DNA of 64,000 nt from PCC-9228 sp964477525 (lineage in GTDB: Bacteria; Cyanobacteriota; Cyanobacteriia; Cyanobacteriales; PCC-9228). Within the stretch, counting starts at the first letter, position 1. Every line of letters begins with the position of its first letter. Under the pieces are notes generated by a model. That model was given only the letters and a program-made list of their open reading frames with translations. It had not been told where the DNA came from and searched no databases. Location of the stretch: positions 6,675-70,674 of the forward strand of contig CAYZHY010000006.1 in assembly GCA_964477525.1 (NCBI GenBank), given 5' to 3'. This document shows, one piece after another, positions 15,177 through 24,401 of this stretch. The position numbers and the translations under genes were made by a program.

Positions 15177-16310
15177 ATGCAGCTTTTAGAAGTTGTTAAT
15201 ATTGAATGGGATCTCCTGCGGGATGTTCTCGAACTAATGTTACGCTTGGCACTGTTTTCTCTTGGTGCCGCAATTTCGCCTTTTATCGGGCGATCGTTTC
15301 CACGTACATTGTGGAAATTTTTGCAACTGCTGCAACGCTACGTAGAAATTGATGCCAAACATACATACGAGCAATTTGTCACGCCTTTTCAGAATTTAAT
15401 TACCATTGCCGGTACATTTTTCTTCATCGCTCTTTCCCTGAATTGGCTGTTGCCCTACGAAGAACTTTATAAATTCCTAGGTTTTTTCATATACCTAGCT
15501 TTATCCGTTACCATGGCATGGACAGCCTTGAAACTAGCCCGACAGATTATCCGTCGTACTGTTATTAATTTAGTACAGCGTTGGTTCGGCGAAGTAAACG
15601 AAGTCGTTCTCATTTTTGAGACCTTAATTTACGTAGCTATTGTCTTGTTCGCCCTGATTGTTTTTGCCATCGGATTGCAAGTAAATCTCGTAGCGTTGGT
15701 TACTAGTTTGGGAATTAGCGGTGTTGCCGTTGCCTTTGCCGCCCAACAAACCCTCAGCCGGTTATTTGGTACTTTGGAAATTTTCCTCGATCGCCCTTAC
15801 CGACCCGGCGAATACATCCGGGTGACCTTCAATCCCCATGCCGAAGATGCCTACGGTCGTATAGAAGCCATCGGCTTGCGTTCCACCAAAATTCGTCTGG
15901 TGGCAAAAAATACGATTTCCATCGTGCCTAACTCCTTCATGGCAAGTACCAACATTGAAAATATTAGTCGTGGGGATAAATTAATGGCACTACTGTGTTT
16001 GGATTTTGAGCGGATGCTATCGGAAGGAGAACAAGCTTTGGTCAAACAAATTGTGGAAGAAGCCACCAAAATATTTTGGGGGTTCAATCGCGCCAGTACC
16101 AGAATTCAATTTTGCCCCACCCAAACCCAAAAACAAACCCGCGCCCGGATTATTTTATTTATCTCCAGTGCCGACCAAAGTTCCTTAGGCTTGCGCAAAC
16201 GCCTGCTAGAACTAGCCAACCACGCGATCGCTGAAAAATTAGCGAACTACGGCCTGCATTTTACGACCCCAGAACCTATGGTATATATTGACTCGCCCAT
16301 GTCACTATAG
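15177..16310 (+). CDS. MscS family mechanosensitive channel (second of two)
   Basis: A 377-residue protein from the ATG at 15177 (MQLLEVVNIEW); the frame extends to a TTG at 15132, but the extra residues look non-coding. It has several transmembrane helices, the pore region LVTSLGISGVAVAFAAQQTL, then FLDRPYRPGEYI and AIGLRSTKIRL, NTISIVPNSFM, matching the MscS beta domain. Same strand as the preceding MscS gene and 56 bp before the coiled-coil membrane protein, so the three may be expressed together. Confidence 0.9.
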   Translation: MQLLEVVNIEWDLLRDVLELMLRLALFSLGAAISPFIGRSFPRTLWKFLQLLQRYVEIDAKHTYEQFVTPFQNLITIAGTFFFIALSLNWLLPYEELYKFLGFFIYLALSVTMAWTALKLARQIIRRTVINLVQRWFGEVNEVVLIFETLIYVAIVLFALIVFAIGLQVNLVALVTSLGISGVAVAFAAQQTLSRLFGTLEIFLDRPYRPGEYIRVTFNPHAEDAYGRIEAIGLRSTKIRLVAKNTISIVPNSFMASTNIENISRGDKLMALLCLDFERMLSEGEQALVKQIVEEATKIFWGFNRASTRIQFCPTQTQKQTRARIILFISSADQSSLGLRKRLLELANHAIAEKLANYGLHFTTPEPMVYIDSPMSL

Positions 16311-16366
16311 TCCAATAAAATCCTTCTGCATCCGATTTCGTTGTTTCTATACCAAGATAGCAAACC

Positions 16367-16861
16367 ATGAATCCCCAATCTCAATCAGAACCAAGTTCCC
16401 AACCCAGCCAATCCGAAGAATCTTTTCCCGAACATCCTCCCGAATTTCAACAGGAACTAGAACGATTGGAGGGAAGATTAGAACGCCTGCGTGGATTGGC
16501 ACAAACATTAGTAGGTGGTTTGGCGATCGCCCTGGTCATTTCTATTGGTATTTCCGGTTGGTTTGCCTATCGTTCTTTGCTACAAGAACGTATCAATCGC
16601 AAACAAGCCGAAGCCGCCGAACAGACAGATTCAGAAATCAAAGAAAGACTCGATCGCTTGGAACAACAACTGCAAAGCCAACAGCGACAAGTGGACCGAA
16701 TTAACGGGCAAATTCCCCAACAAATGGAAACGCTTACCAATTCAGTGGATGCCAACCAACGCCAACTGCAATTGCTGCAGGAACGAATCGATCGAATCGA
16801 AAAAAAAGTTACCGAATCCAGTCAATCAGAAAACGGGGAAAACAAGAACAACAATAATTAA
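16367..16861 (+). CDS. single-pass membrane protein with coiled coil
   Basis: A 164-residue protein of unknown function. Residues 1-40 are Ser/Gln/Pro/Glu-rich and cytoplasmic-looking. One transmembrane helix (about residues 46-68, LVGGLAIALVISIGISGWFAY) is followed by a long Gln/Glu/Arg/Leu heptad region (about 75-155, LDRLEQQLQSQQRQVDRING) predicted to form a coiled coil, and an Asn-rich tail. It follows the two MscS genes closely and may interact with them, but that rests on position alone. Convergent with the histidine kinase, 13 bp apart. Confidence 0.7.
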   Translation: MNPQSQSEPSSQPSQSEESFPEHPPEFQQELERLEGRLERLRGLAQTLVGGLAIALVISIGISGWFAYRSLLQERINRKQAEAAEQTDSEIKERLDRLEQQLQSQQRQVDRINGQIPQQMETLTNSVDANQRQLQLLQERIDRIEKKVTESSQSENGENKNNNN

Positions 16862-16874
16862 ACAGCCCTAGCGA

Positions 16875-18596
16875 TTATTGTTGTTTCTGGGATTCCATCG
16901 ATGCCTTAGCTTGTTGGTGTCGGATGGGAACTTCGATAACAAATTTGGTTCCGCGATCGCTCGCAGAAATGCATTTCAGATCGCCGCCGTGTTTGTTGCA
17001 AATAATTTGATAGCTAACCGATAGCCCCAATCCCGTTCCTTGACCGACCGGTTTGGTCGTAAAAAAGGGGTCAAATACTTTATTTTGCAAACTTTTAGGA
17101 ATGCCCGGTCCATTATCAGCAATTTCAATGCAAATGTAGTCGTTTTTTGGGGAAGAAATGTCATGGTCTTGGCTGGTTCCTTCCTGATAGCTAGTGGTAA
17201 TTGTAATCCGACTGGGATTTTCTTGAATTTCAGCGGATTGACGTTTGGCATCCCGTTCTTGCAAAGCATCAATGGCATTGCTAATCACATGCATGAACAC
17301 TTGATTGAGTTGCTGGCCATAGCATTCCACGTTGGGGAGATGGCCGTATTGTTTTTTGACTTGAATCGCAGGGCGATCGCTGGTAGCTTCCAAGCGATTT
17401 TGCATAATTGACAAAGTACTATCCAGCCCCGCATGAATATTAAAAAGTTTTAATTCTGCCTCATCGTGGTGGGAAAATGTACGAAGCGATTTTACGATAT
17501 CCCAAATTCTCTCCGAACCCAATTTCATGGAATTCAATAAATTGGGTAAATCTTCCAACACAAATGTCAAATCGATTTGATGGATTTTTTCTTGAATCGC
17601 TTCTGTAGGATAGGGATATTCTTCTTGATACAGATGCAGCAATTCCAACAAACTTTGCATGTAATCCTCTAAATAGGGAAGATTACCGTAAATGGCATTA
17701 ATAGGATTGTTAATTTCGTGGGCAATCCCTGCCACCAGTTGCCCCAAACTGGACATTTTTTCCGATTGAATCAGTTGGGCTTCCGTTTGTTGCAGTTCGT
17801 GCAGCGTTTTTTGCAACTCACTGGTCTGCTGGCGCAATCGCGCTTCGTTGCGACGCACAGCTGCTTCCGCTCGTTTGCGATCGGTGATATCTTGTTCTTC
17901 AACCAGGAAAACTTGTTCTCCTGTAGCCGGATCTCGGGTCAGCCGCGCTTCGATCCGATGCCACCTGACCCCCATTAGAGTCCACATTTGCGCTTCCGTT
18001 CGGAACAGTTCCCCTGCCTGCAAGCAATTCACCGCCGCTTGGGCAACCTGCCGATCCACAAAGCATTGTTGGAAAATTTCTGGTTTCGGTTGAATTAAAA
18101 AATTGCCGTAACAGCTACTAGCAGCTGGATTTTGGGAAATGGGAGTGCCATCCGTGCTATACAGGGAAATCAAAACCGTAGTATGGCGCATGGCTTCAAT
18201 GGCACGCAAGGCCTCGCGGTTTTGCTGTTGGGAAACTACTTGTTTTCCCTCCACCAGCATGGCTAAATACTCTTTATCAATGGTAATTCCGGAACAAACG
18301 CACTCGATGGTGACGCTTTTGCCTTTGGGATAAAATGTCCACTGTTCTACCACGGTTTCTCCCTGGCGAAAGTGTTCTAAGTAATTGGTTAGACGAATTC
18401 TGGTGGCATGGGAAGCATCGCTAAAATCCCGATTTAACAATTCTTCGTGGCTGGCAGCATCCCACAATTCTACAGCAGCTTGGTTCGCCCACCACATTTT
18501 CCAAGCATGGGGATCGAAAATCCAAATGGGCGTTTGCAGCCTTGCCAAGAGATTTAACTCAGACGACGTTATGGGGGATTTGCTAGGGAAAAGCAC
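16875..18596 (-). CDS. PAS-domain sensor histidine kinase
   Basis: A 573-residue soluble kinase. Two PAS-like domains come first (about residues 15-115 and 135-240, the second ending with the PAC-type LVEEQDITDRKRAE), then a coiled coil, a HisKA domain with the phospho-acceptor H293 in AHEINNP, and an HATPase domain with N box (HVISNAID), G1 (ADNGPGIP), F box (FDPFFTTKP) and G2 (GTGLGLS). No transmembrane helix is seen, so it senses a cytoplasmic signal. The start is a GTG at 18596 with no obvious Shine-Dalgarno sequence, so the exact N-terminus is uncertain. No response regulator is adjacent. Confidence 0.92.
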   Translation of the reverse strand: MLFPSKSPITSSELNLLARLQTPIWIFDPHAWKMWWANQAAVELWDAASHEELLNRDFSDASHATRIRLTNYLEHFRQGETVVEQWTFYPKGKSVTIECVCSGITIDKEYLAMLVEGKQVVSQQQNREALRAIEAMRHTTVLISLYSTDGTPISQNPAASSCYGNFLIQPKPEIFQQCFVDRQVAQAAVNCLQAGELFRTEAQMWTLMGVRWHRIEARLTRDPATGEQVFLVEEQDITDRKRAEAAVRRNEARLRQQTSELQKTLHELQQTEAQLIQSEKMSSLGQLVAGIAHEINNPINAIYGNLPYLEDYMQSLLELLHLYQEEYPYPTEAIQEKIHQIDLTFVLEDLPNLLNSMKLGSERIWDIVKSLRTFSHHDEAELKLFNIHAGLDSTLSIMQNRLEATSDRPAIQVKKQYGHLPNVECYGQQLNQVFMHVISNAIDALQERDAKRQSAEIQENPSRITITTSYQEGTSQDHDISSPKNDYICIEIADNGPGIPKSLQNKVFDPFFTTKPVGQGTGLGLSVSYQIICNKHGGDLKCISASDRGTKFVIEVPIRHQQAKASMESQKQQ

Positions 18597-19692
18597 GATG
18601 GCAAAGGTTTTCTAGAAATAGCAACCAAAAACAAAATGAAAGGCTAAACAATTGAGTGGTTTGTGGCAGGAGAGTTCCAGCTGTTTGGCGGCAAATGGTT
18701 CCGAATTTTGCTGGTAGCGTGCCAACTGCAAACGTTCTATATATCGGGGATTGGGGCTGTTTGTTCCCACCAAGGCCCTCTGAAGCAACTATATAGGGTC
18801 GTGGCAACTTTCCACAACCGCAAGAAAACGGACAATGTGACCAGCCATCTCCTACGGGAATGCTATACGCTAGTATATTCGCTTAGGGAAATTTCCGTAA
18901 AATTGCGGTTGTTTTTTGGTATTTTCTGAATATTTTAACCAATCCGTCGCGATCGCGTCAGTGTATCGCGAGTGTATAATGAAGCATAAAAGCGTTTGGA
19001 GGTGGAGGAAGATGGCGACAATGGAGAGATAAATATTATGTGCAACTGGTTGGTTGGCGATCGTCCGATCTTCCATGCTCCTGTGCTGGCGATCTCCTTA
19101 ACTTAAGATTGCTAAAGATCCTAGAAGGCGTATTCGTGTTAAATTATATAATAGAAACTAAAAAGGTAAGGAAATTCAAAAATCGTACTTGCTAGTAGAT
19201 GGTTTAACCATATTTAGATTTTTGGCTGGTTGAAAAGCAGTGGAAAACTGTGTCAGTGGTTGGCTGGAAATACCATCGGAGAAAGGAAAGCCATTTATTT
19301 GTTCGTAGCTAGATATGGACCGACCATGGTTTTAAAAGATCGTACAGTAGATTTTTGCTTTAATATTTGGCAACAAATCATTGGGTTAATCCTTTAGCGG
19401 CGAGCTTTTTACTTGCGAAATTGTTATGGGCAGCAGCAAAACAGCCTATTCGCAGACAATTTAGAAGCAAGAATTTAGAAATTTCGTGTCGGATCGTCAG
19501 GGAAGCCAGTCAAAATGAACTCACTACCAACACCAAAAAATTCATCCATATTTTTATACCATCCCTCGATCGCTCTATATTTCCGTTTTCTTATTGTATA
19601 GTTATTTCAAAAATAAACAGCAAAAAGTAACGTCAAAATTGCTGGATTTGAACTCATTTGCAGTATTGTGAAGTTCTTTTTGGAGGTAAGAT
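18597..19692. other. 1.1-kb region between the kinase and the Cfa-type gene
   Basis: I see no convincing gene. Open frames at 18663-18929 and 19367-19630 lack ribosome sites and recognisable protein features. The stretch is AT-richer than its neighbours. A GGAGG stands at 19682-19686, 6 nt before the next gene's ATG. It may hold promoters for both divergent genes or a decayed gene. Confidence 0.5.
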
Positions 19693-20976
19693 ATGAATTA
19701 TGCTGCTCCTCCTGCCAGCATTGAGAACTGGCTGCAAGAAACGCTATCCACTTTACCAATTAACTTGCAGATTGAGTTTTGGGATTCCCACAGACTTCTC
19801 ATTCAAGGTAATAAAGAACGAAGCGAACCTACCTTAACTTTACGAATTTACCATCCTGGGGTGTTGCGTGCTTTGCTGTTGCAGCGAGATCCTTTGGTAC
19901 TAGCAGAAGCCTACCTGCAGGGATTTTGCGACTTTGTGGGGTCCATCGATGCCTTGTTGCTGTTTCGACAAAATTTACCCCAAGTTGCGCGCAAACCCGT
20001 CCAAACTGTAAAAACTTGGCTGCAAGCCATTACCCTGCCACCGCTGCCATTTTCTAACAAAAACAACAATTTTTGGAACTTTTGGCAACCCCGCCACCGC
20101 CAGCAAGACTTGGAAGCGGTACAATTTCATTACGATTTGGGCAACGATTTTTATCGTCTGTGGCTCGATCCGCACATGGTGTACTCTTGTGCCTATTTTC
20201 CTAACAAAAATGCCACATTAGAGCAAGCCCAACAAAACAAACTCGATACTATCTGTCGCAAACTGCAACTGCAACCCGGCGAAACCTTGTTAGATATTGG
20301 TTGCGGTTGGGGATCGCTGTTGCATTGGGCAACCACGCGCTATGGTGTAAAAGCTTATGGCATCACCCTCAGCCAAAATCAAGTAGACTACAACCGCCAG
20401 TGGATTGCCCAACAGGGATTGCGCGATCGCATCCAAGTTGAATTGCGAGACTACCGGGATTTGCCCGCCGAACCCACCTTCGACAAAATTGTTTCCGTGG
20501 GCATGGTAGAACACGTGGGCATTCAAAACTATCCTACCTACTTCCAAAGTGCCTTATTGTGCCTGCAGCCGGGTGGTTTGTTCCTCAACCACGGCATTAC
20601 CTGTACCCAAAAACAAAACCAATCCGATGCCGGCGAACGATTTATCCACCGCTATATCTTTCCCAACGGCGAGTTGGCACGTTTGTCTACCGTACTGACA
20701 GCAGCGGAAGATGCTGGCTGGGAAATTGTCGACGTAGATGCCTGGCGACCCCACTACGCCAAAACCCTGCGTCATTGGGCGCACAATCTAGACCAACAGC
20801 GCGATCGTGTTTTGGAACATATCGACGAACGCTGGTTGCAACTGTGGAAGCTGTATTTGCTAGGTTCGGCAGAAGGCTTCGAGCGCAACTACATGGGAAT
20901 TTCCCAAACCTTACTGCGCCGCCAAGCCGATGCCCAATGGAATCTGCCCCTCACTCGATGCGATTGGCTTTGCTAA
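19693..20976 (+). CDS. cyclopropane-fatty-acyl-phospholipid synthase family methyltransferase
   Basis: A 427-residue protein of the Cfa family: an N-terminal SCP2-like region (LTLRIYHPGVLRALLLQRDP, AEAYLQG) and a C-terminal SAM-dependent methyltransferase domain. The SAM motif DIGCGWGS starts at D201; the family signatures HYDLGNDFYRLWLDPHMVYSCAYF and VGMVEHVG follow. It would transfer a methylene group from S-adenosylmethionine to a double bond of membrane phospholipid acyl chains. Cyanobacteria do not generally carry typical Cfa, so the substrate could be another lipid. GGAGG lies 6 nt before the ATG. Confidence 0.9.
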   Translation: MNYAAPPASIENWLQETLSTLPINLQIEFWDSHRLLIQGNKERSEPTLTLRIYHPGVLRALLLQRDPLVLAEAYLQGFCDFVGSIDALLLFRQNLPQVARKPVQTVKTWLQAITLPPLPFSNKNNNFWNFWQPRHRQQDLEAVQFHYDLGNDFYRLWLDPHMVYSCAYFPNKNATLEQAQQNKLDTICRKLQLQPGETLLDIGCGWGSLLHWATTRYGVKAYGITLSQNQVDYNRQWIAQQGLRDRIQVELRDYRDLPAEPTFDKIVSVGMVEHVGIQNYPTYFQSALLCLQPGGLFLNHGITCTQKQNQSDAGERFIHRYIFPNGELARLSTVLTAAEDAGWEIVDVDAWRPHYAKTLRHWAHNLDQQRDRVLEHIDERWLQLWKLYLLGSAEGFERNYMGISQTLLRRQADAQWNLPLTRCDWLC

Positions 20977-21063
20977 ACAAACGCCAAACAACTGCGGTCA
21001 AATCGCGTTAAACTTGAGCAGATTGCCCTTAGCGATAGCCGGAACACATTTACCAGCAAAACC

Positions 21064-22065
21064 ATGACCACACAGGTAAACGATTTGCAAGAGCAGTTGG
21101 AAGAACTGCGCCGCAATGCCCAAGACGCGATCGCGCAATGCCAAAATCTAGATGATTTAGAATCTCTACGGGTCAACTATTTAGGAAAAAAAGGACAGCT
21201 GTCGCAAATATTGCGCAATCTGGGCAAATTAAGTCCGGAAGAACGTCCAAAAATTGGTGCGATCGCCAACGAAATCAAAGAAACCATCCAAAATAGCTTG
21301 CAGCAACAGCGAGAGGCCCTGGAAACCGCCCAAATTGAGGCAAAACTGCAAGCAGAAGCCCTCGACGTTACCATGCCGGGGGTCTATCGCCCCCAAGGAA
21401 AAATCCATCCTCTCAACGGTGTCATCGATCGCATCATCGATATTTTCGTCGGATTGGGATATACCGTCGCCTCCGGTCCGGAAATCGAAACCGACTACTA
21501 CAACTTTGAAGCCCTCAACACTCCCGAAGATCACCCAGCCAGGGATATGCAGGATACCTTCTATTTACCAGGCAACAAACTCCTGCGTACCCATACTTCT
21601 TCGGTGCAAATTCGCTATATGGAACGCCACCAACCTCCCATGCGCGTGGTTGCCCCTGGCAGGGTCTACCGTCGGGATACGGTGGATGCTACCCACTCGG
21701 CGGTGTTCCATCAAGTAGAATTGCTGGCGGTAGACGAAGGGCTGCGTTTTACCGACCTCAAAGGCACCATCCACGAATTTCTCCGGCAAATGTTCGGCGA
21801 TTTGCCCCTGCGGTTCCGCCCCAGCTATTTCCCCTTCACCGAACCCTCGGCAGAAGTAGACATCCAGTGGCAGGGCGACTGGTTGGAAGTGTTGGGTTGC
21901 GGCATGGTAGACCCCAACGTCTTGGAAACCGTCGGTTACGATTCGGAAAAATATACGGGATTTGCCCTGGGATTGGGCGTAGAACGGTTTGCCATGGTCT
22001 TGCACCAGTTAGATGATATTCGCCGTTTGTACAGCAGCGACTTGCGATTTCTCAACCAGTTCTAG
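21064..22065 (+). CDS. pheS: phenylalanyl-tRNA synthetase alpha subunit
   Basis: A 333-residue class II aminoacyl-tRNA synthetase subunit. The N-terminal coiled coil (residues about 5-95) that contacts tRNA is followed by the catalytic core: HPLNGVIDRIIDIF, TYYNFEALN-type region with HPARDMQDTFYL, motif 2 RVYRRDTVDATHSAVFHQVE and motif 3 ALGLGVERFAM. With PheT it charges tRNA(Phe). pheT is not in the window, as is usual in cyanobacteria where the two genes are apart. The rhomboid gene follows 69 bp later on the same strand. Confidence 0.97.
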   Translation: MTTQVNDLQEQLEELRRNAQDAIAQCQNLDDLESLRVNYLGKKGQLSQILRNLGKLSPEERPKIGAIANEIKETIQNSLQQQREALETAQIEAKLQAEALDVTMPGVYRPQGKIHPLNGVIDRIIDIFVGLGYTVASGPEIETDYYNFEALNTPEDHPARDMQDTFYLPGNKLLRTHTSSVQIRYMERHQPPMRVVAPGRVYRRDTVDATHSAVFHQVELLAVDEGLRFTDLKGTIHEFLRQMFGDLPLRFRPSYFPFTEPSAEVDIQWQGDWLEVLGCGMVDPNVLETVGYDSEKYTGFALGLGVERFAMVLHQLDDIRRLYSSDLRFLNQF

Positions 22066-22134
22066 GCACGACTTTGTGGGAGGGTTACAATTGCATTGAA
22101 AAAACCCTCCCCATTTCCACAAGGAAACTGTTGT

Positions 22135-22737
22135 ATGTTAGAAGAACAAAACGCCCCCCAACCCGTCAAACCCCAATACAATGGCGTTTTTATTTTAATT
22201 GCGATTAATTTAATTTTATTTATCCTGGATGAATTTCTCCAAATTGGGCTGATACGAAATAATTTATACCTCAATCACGCCCGCCCCCAATGGTATCAGT
22301 TCGTTACGTCTATGTTTTGCCATGCCAACTGGGCACATATTTCGGGGAATCTCTTCTTTTTGTATATCTTTGGCAAGTTGGTGGAAGAGGAAGAAGGCTT
22401 AACGGGAATTTTGGGTAGCTATCTCATTTGTGGGTTGGGTGCCAATTTGGTTAGTTGGTGGTTGCAACCCAATATTGTTTCGTTGGGCGCTTCGGGCGCG
22501 GTTTTTGGCTTGTTTACGGTTAGTATTTTGCTGAAATTAAGCTGGAACTGGCGCAATCTGCTGGAAATTTTAATTCTCGGTCAGTTTGTTTTGCAGCGCG
22601 TGCTTTTTGAAATTCAGAACTTGGGAGAGGGGGGGAATATCAATCGTATTGCCCACCTCAGCGGTGCTTTGGTGGGCGTGGTTTTTGTTTTGTTGTTGAT
22701 GCGCTTTTCTAGCTCATCCAATCGTAACAAGGATTAA
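22135..22737 (+). CDS. rhomboid family intramembrane serine protease
   Basis: A 200-residue integral membrane protein with six hydrophobic helices. The catalytic dyad is visible: Ser120 in GASGAVFG and His174 in AHLSGALVG; the H-x-x-x-N motif of helix 2 is present as HISGN. Rhomboids cut transmembrane helices of other proteins. I start at the ATG at 22135, which has AAGGAAA upstream; a TTG at 22096 would add a poor 13-residue leader. It lies 69 bp after pheS and may share its transcript. Natural substrate unknown. Confidence 0.92.
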   Translation: MLEEQNAPQPVKPQYNGVFILIAINLILFILDEFLQIGLIRNNLYLNHARPQWYQFVTSMFCHANWAHISGNLFFLYIFGKLVEEEEGLTGILGSYLICGLGANLVSWWLQPNIVSLGASGAVFGLFTVSILLKLSWNWRNLLEILILGQFVLQRVLFEIQNLGEGGNINRIAHLSGALVGVVFVLLLMRFSSSSNRNKD

Positions 22738-22749
22738 TCTACAATCGCG

Positions 22750-23289
22750 CTACGACAACCGTTTTTCTAAATACTGTCCTACCATTTGCTGTTCGCCAGA
22801 ACGGGAAATGACTGTTTGGCGGGTGCGGTATTTGTAGGAGATTTGCTTGATTTCTTCTTCAAAGACCGAGCCTTGGTATTCGGTTTTCAAGCATAACGTA
22901 TTGGGTTGCAGAAAATAAAAGGTGGCGGTAACGGGTTTGGAAGTGGCAAAACCGCGATCGCGATAAAGAATATTACCGGCAGCACCGAAAATGGTAGAAC
23001 CGGAAGAAGCTTTTCTACCGGAAAGCGTATAGTTACTCTCCCAGCTTACTTCGGCGCCACAAACCAGTTCTGTAGAATTTGGCAGTTGGTGTAGCTGTGC
23101 TAGATGCTTCAGTTCTGCCGTTGCCGCTTCTAAAAATCGTACGGTAATTTTACTGGCTACTTCTTGCGCCTCTCCATCTGGCAACGTGTAGTAACGTCGT
23201 TGCGAATACCATTTTCCTTGGGATTGACGGAAAAAATCAGCAATTTGCTGTTCGTTCGCTATCTGGGTGGATTTGACAGTTGCATTCAT
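22750..23289 (-). CDS. CpcS/CpeS-type phycobiliprotein lyase
   Basis: A 178-residue lipocalin-like protein: F-F-x-x-S-x-G-K-W-Y-S-Q-R-R-Y-Y-T-L near the N-terminus (residues 17-34) and ending GQYLEKRLS, both hallmarks of the CpcS/CpeS/CpcU group. Such lyases attach phycocyanobilin or phycoerythrobilin to cysteines (often Cys-84) of phycobiliprotein subunits. Start is the ATG at 23289; the frame runs 78 bases further upstream without good features. A related lyase-like protein lies at 56897. Convergent with the rhomboid gene by 12 bp. The exact subtype is not resolvable by eye. Confidence 0.85.
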   Translation of the reverse strand: MNATVKSTQIANEQQIADFFRQSQGKWYSQRRYYTLPDGEAQEVASKITVRFLEAATAELKHLAQLHQLPNSTELVCGAEVSWESNYTLSGRKASSGSTIFGAAGNILYRDRGFATSKPVTATFYFLQPNTLCLKTEYQGSVFEEEIKQISYKYRTRQTVISRSGEQQMVGQYLEKRLS

Positions 23290-24005
23290 GAATGAAAAAG
23301 CCTCGTGCTTGGTTTCTACAAGGCAAGACCAAGATTTTGTCCAGCCCTTTCCTTCAAATTGTAACATTACTTAATATAAAGCAACGTTATTTATTTCCAT
23401 GTGAAACGAAAACTCTCTTAAATTCCGTAGCTAAATTTACATGGCATCTAAATTGTTAGGTGTAACGTTGTCGCCATGCCAACTTCCACCAAGAAACAAA
23501 TCGAAAGCCAACAATACAGAGGCATTTGGGCATAGAAAAAACCAAAACCAGCAAAGGCAGTCCCATCCACCGAGAAATGCGTTTTCTACCTGTATTGGTT
23601 GCTTTTTTTAGGAAAGTTTTCTATTCTATTTGCAGCAAAAGCCACAGTTCTGGTCTGGGCTGCTTTGTCGTTTTGAGCAACTAATAGAGAATCTGTAGAA
23701 AGATCGAGGCGTATATGACAGTTTTTCCAAAAAATTTCAACTTTTTGCAGGAAAATCCCAATTCGTCGATCTTCAAGACCTGTAGCGTGCAATTGCAACT
23801 ATACCTAGTTTTTGACCCCCCTCTAGAGAAAACTCTCCAACGGGGAAAATAGGAGATTCCAGGCAAACAGAGATTTGACGTTCTGAAAACCAACTTTAGA
23901 TTTTTTTGTAAAAGTTAAATAAACCCGAAATTTGGAAGAGTATTTCGTATTTCGTTTTTACTATAGATAAAGAGAAAATAGCAGGAGGGCTGTTCGCAGC
24001 AATTT
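23290..24005. other. 716-bp intergenic region
   Basis: Divergent promoters for the lyase and the coiled-coil protein would lie here. No gene, RNA or repeat is supported. An AGGAGGG at 23982-23988 is probably too far from the ATG at 24006 to be its ribosome site. Confidence 0.45.
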
Positions 24006-24401
24006 ATGGATTCCCTACAAGTTCAAGTCACCAATTTAAGCCGAAAGGTAGACGCGCTCTATCAAATTACAGAGCAACTCTCCCAGAAAATGTCGGAGAT
24101 TTTAGCTGAGACTCCAGTGCAGCAACATGCAACGGTAGAGGCTACCCAAAATACTCAACTTCCATCTACTGAAGAAAGTGCCACTCAGCAACCAACAAAA
24201 AACGATGCCACCCATCTATTTGATGAATACAAAGGCATCCTCCTGGAGGAAACCAGCGACTTAGAAGGTGGTTACCACCAAGGAGACAATTCCATTACCC
24301 CAGAAGTGCAAGTTCAACGCTTAACCGCTCAACTAACGGCAGCCTACAACCGCATTGCCGTTTTAGAAGAGCAGTTGCTTTCTATGCGAAATCATTCCTA
24401 G
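24006..24401 (+). CDS. small protein with terminal coiled coils, unknown function
   Basis: A 131-residue hydrophilic protein. Residues 1-35 (VTNLSRKVDALYQITEQLSQ) and 100-128 (VQRLTAQLTAAYNRIAVLEE) have heptad-like Leu/Ile spacing; the middle is Gln/Thr/Glu-rich and probably disordered. No known family is recognised. It has no signal peptide or membrane segment. Its TAG stop overlaps the stop of the convergent CobT-like gene by 3 bases. Confidence 0.65.
   Translation: MDSLQVQVTNLSRKVDALYQITEQLSQKMSEILAETPVQQHATVEATQNTQLPSTEESATQQPTKNDATHLFDEYKGILLEETSDLEGGYHQGDNSITPEVQVQRLTAQLTAAYNRIAVLEEQLLSMRNHS

Noticed and set aside
19645..19665. T-loop-like GAGTTCAAATCC on the minus strand
   Set aside because: No matching acceptor stem, D arm or anticodon arm around it; not a tRNA.
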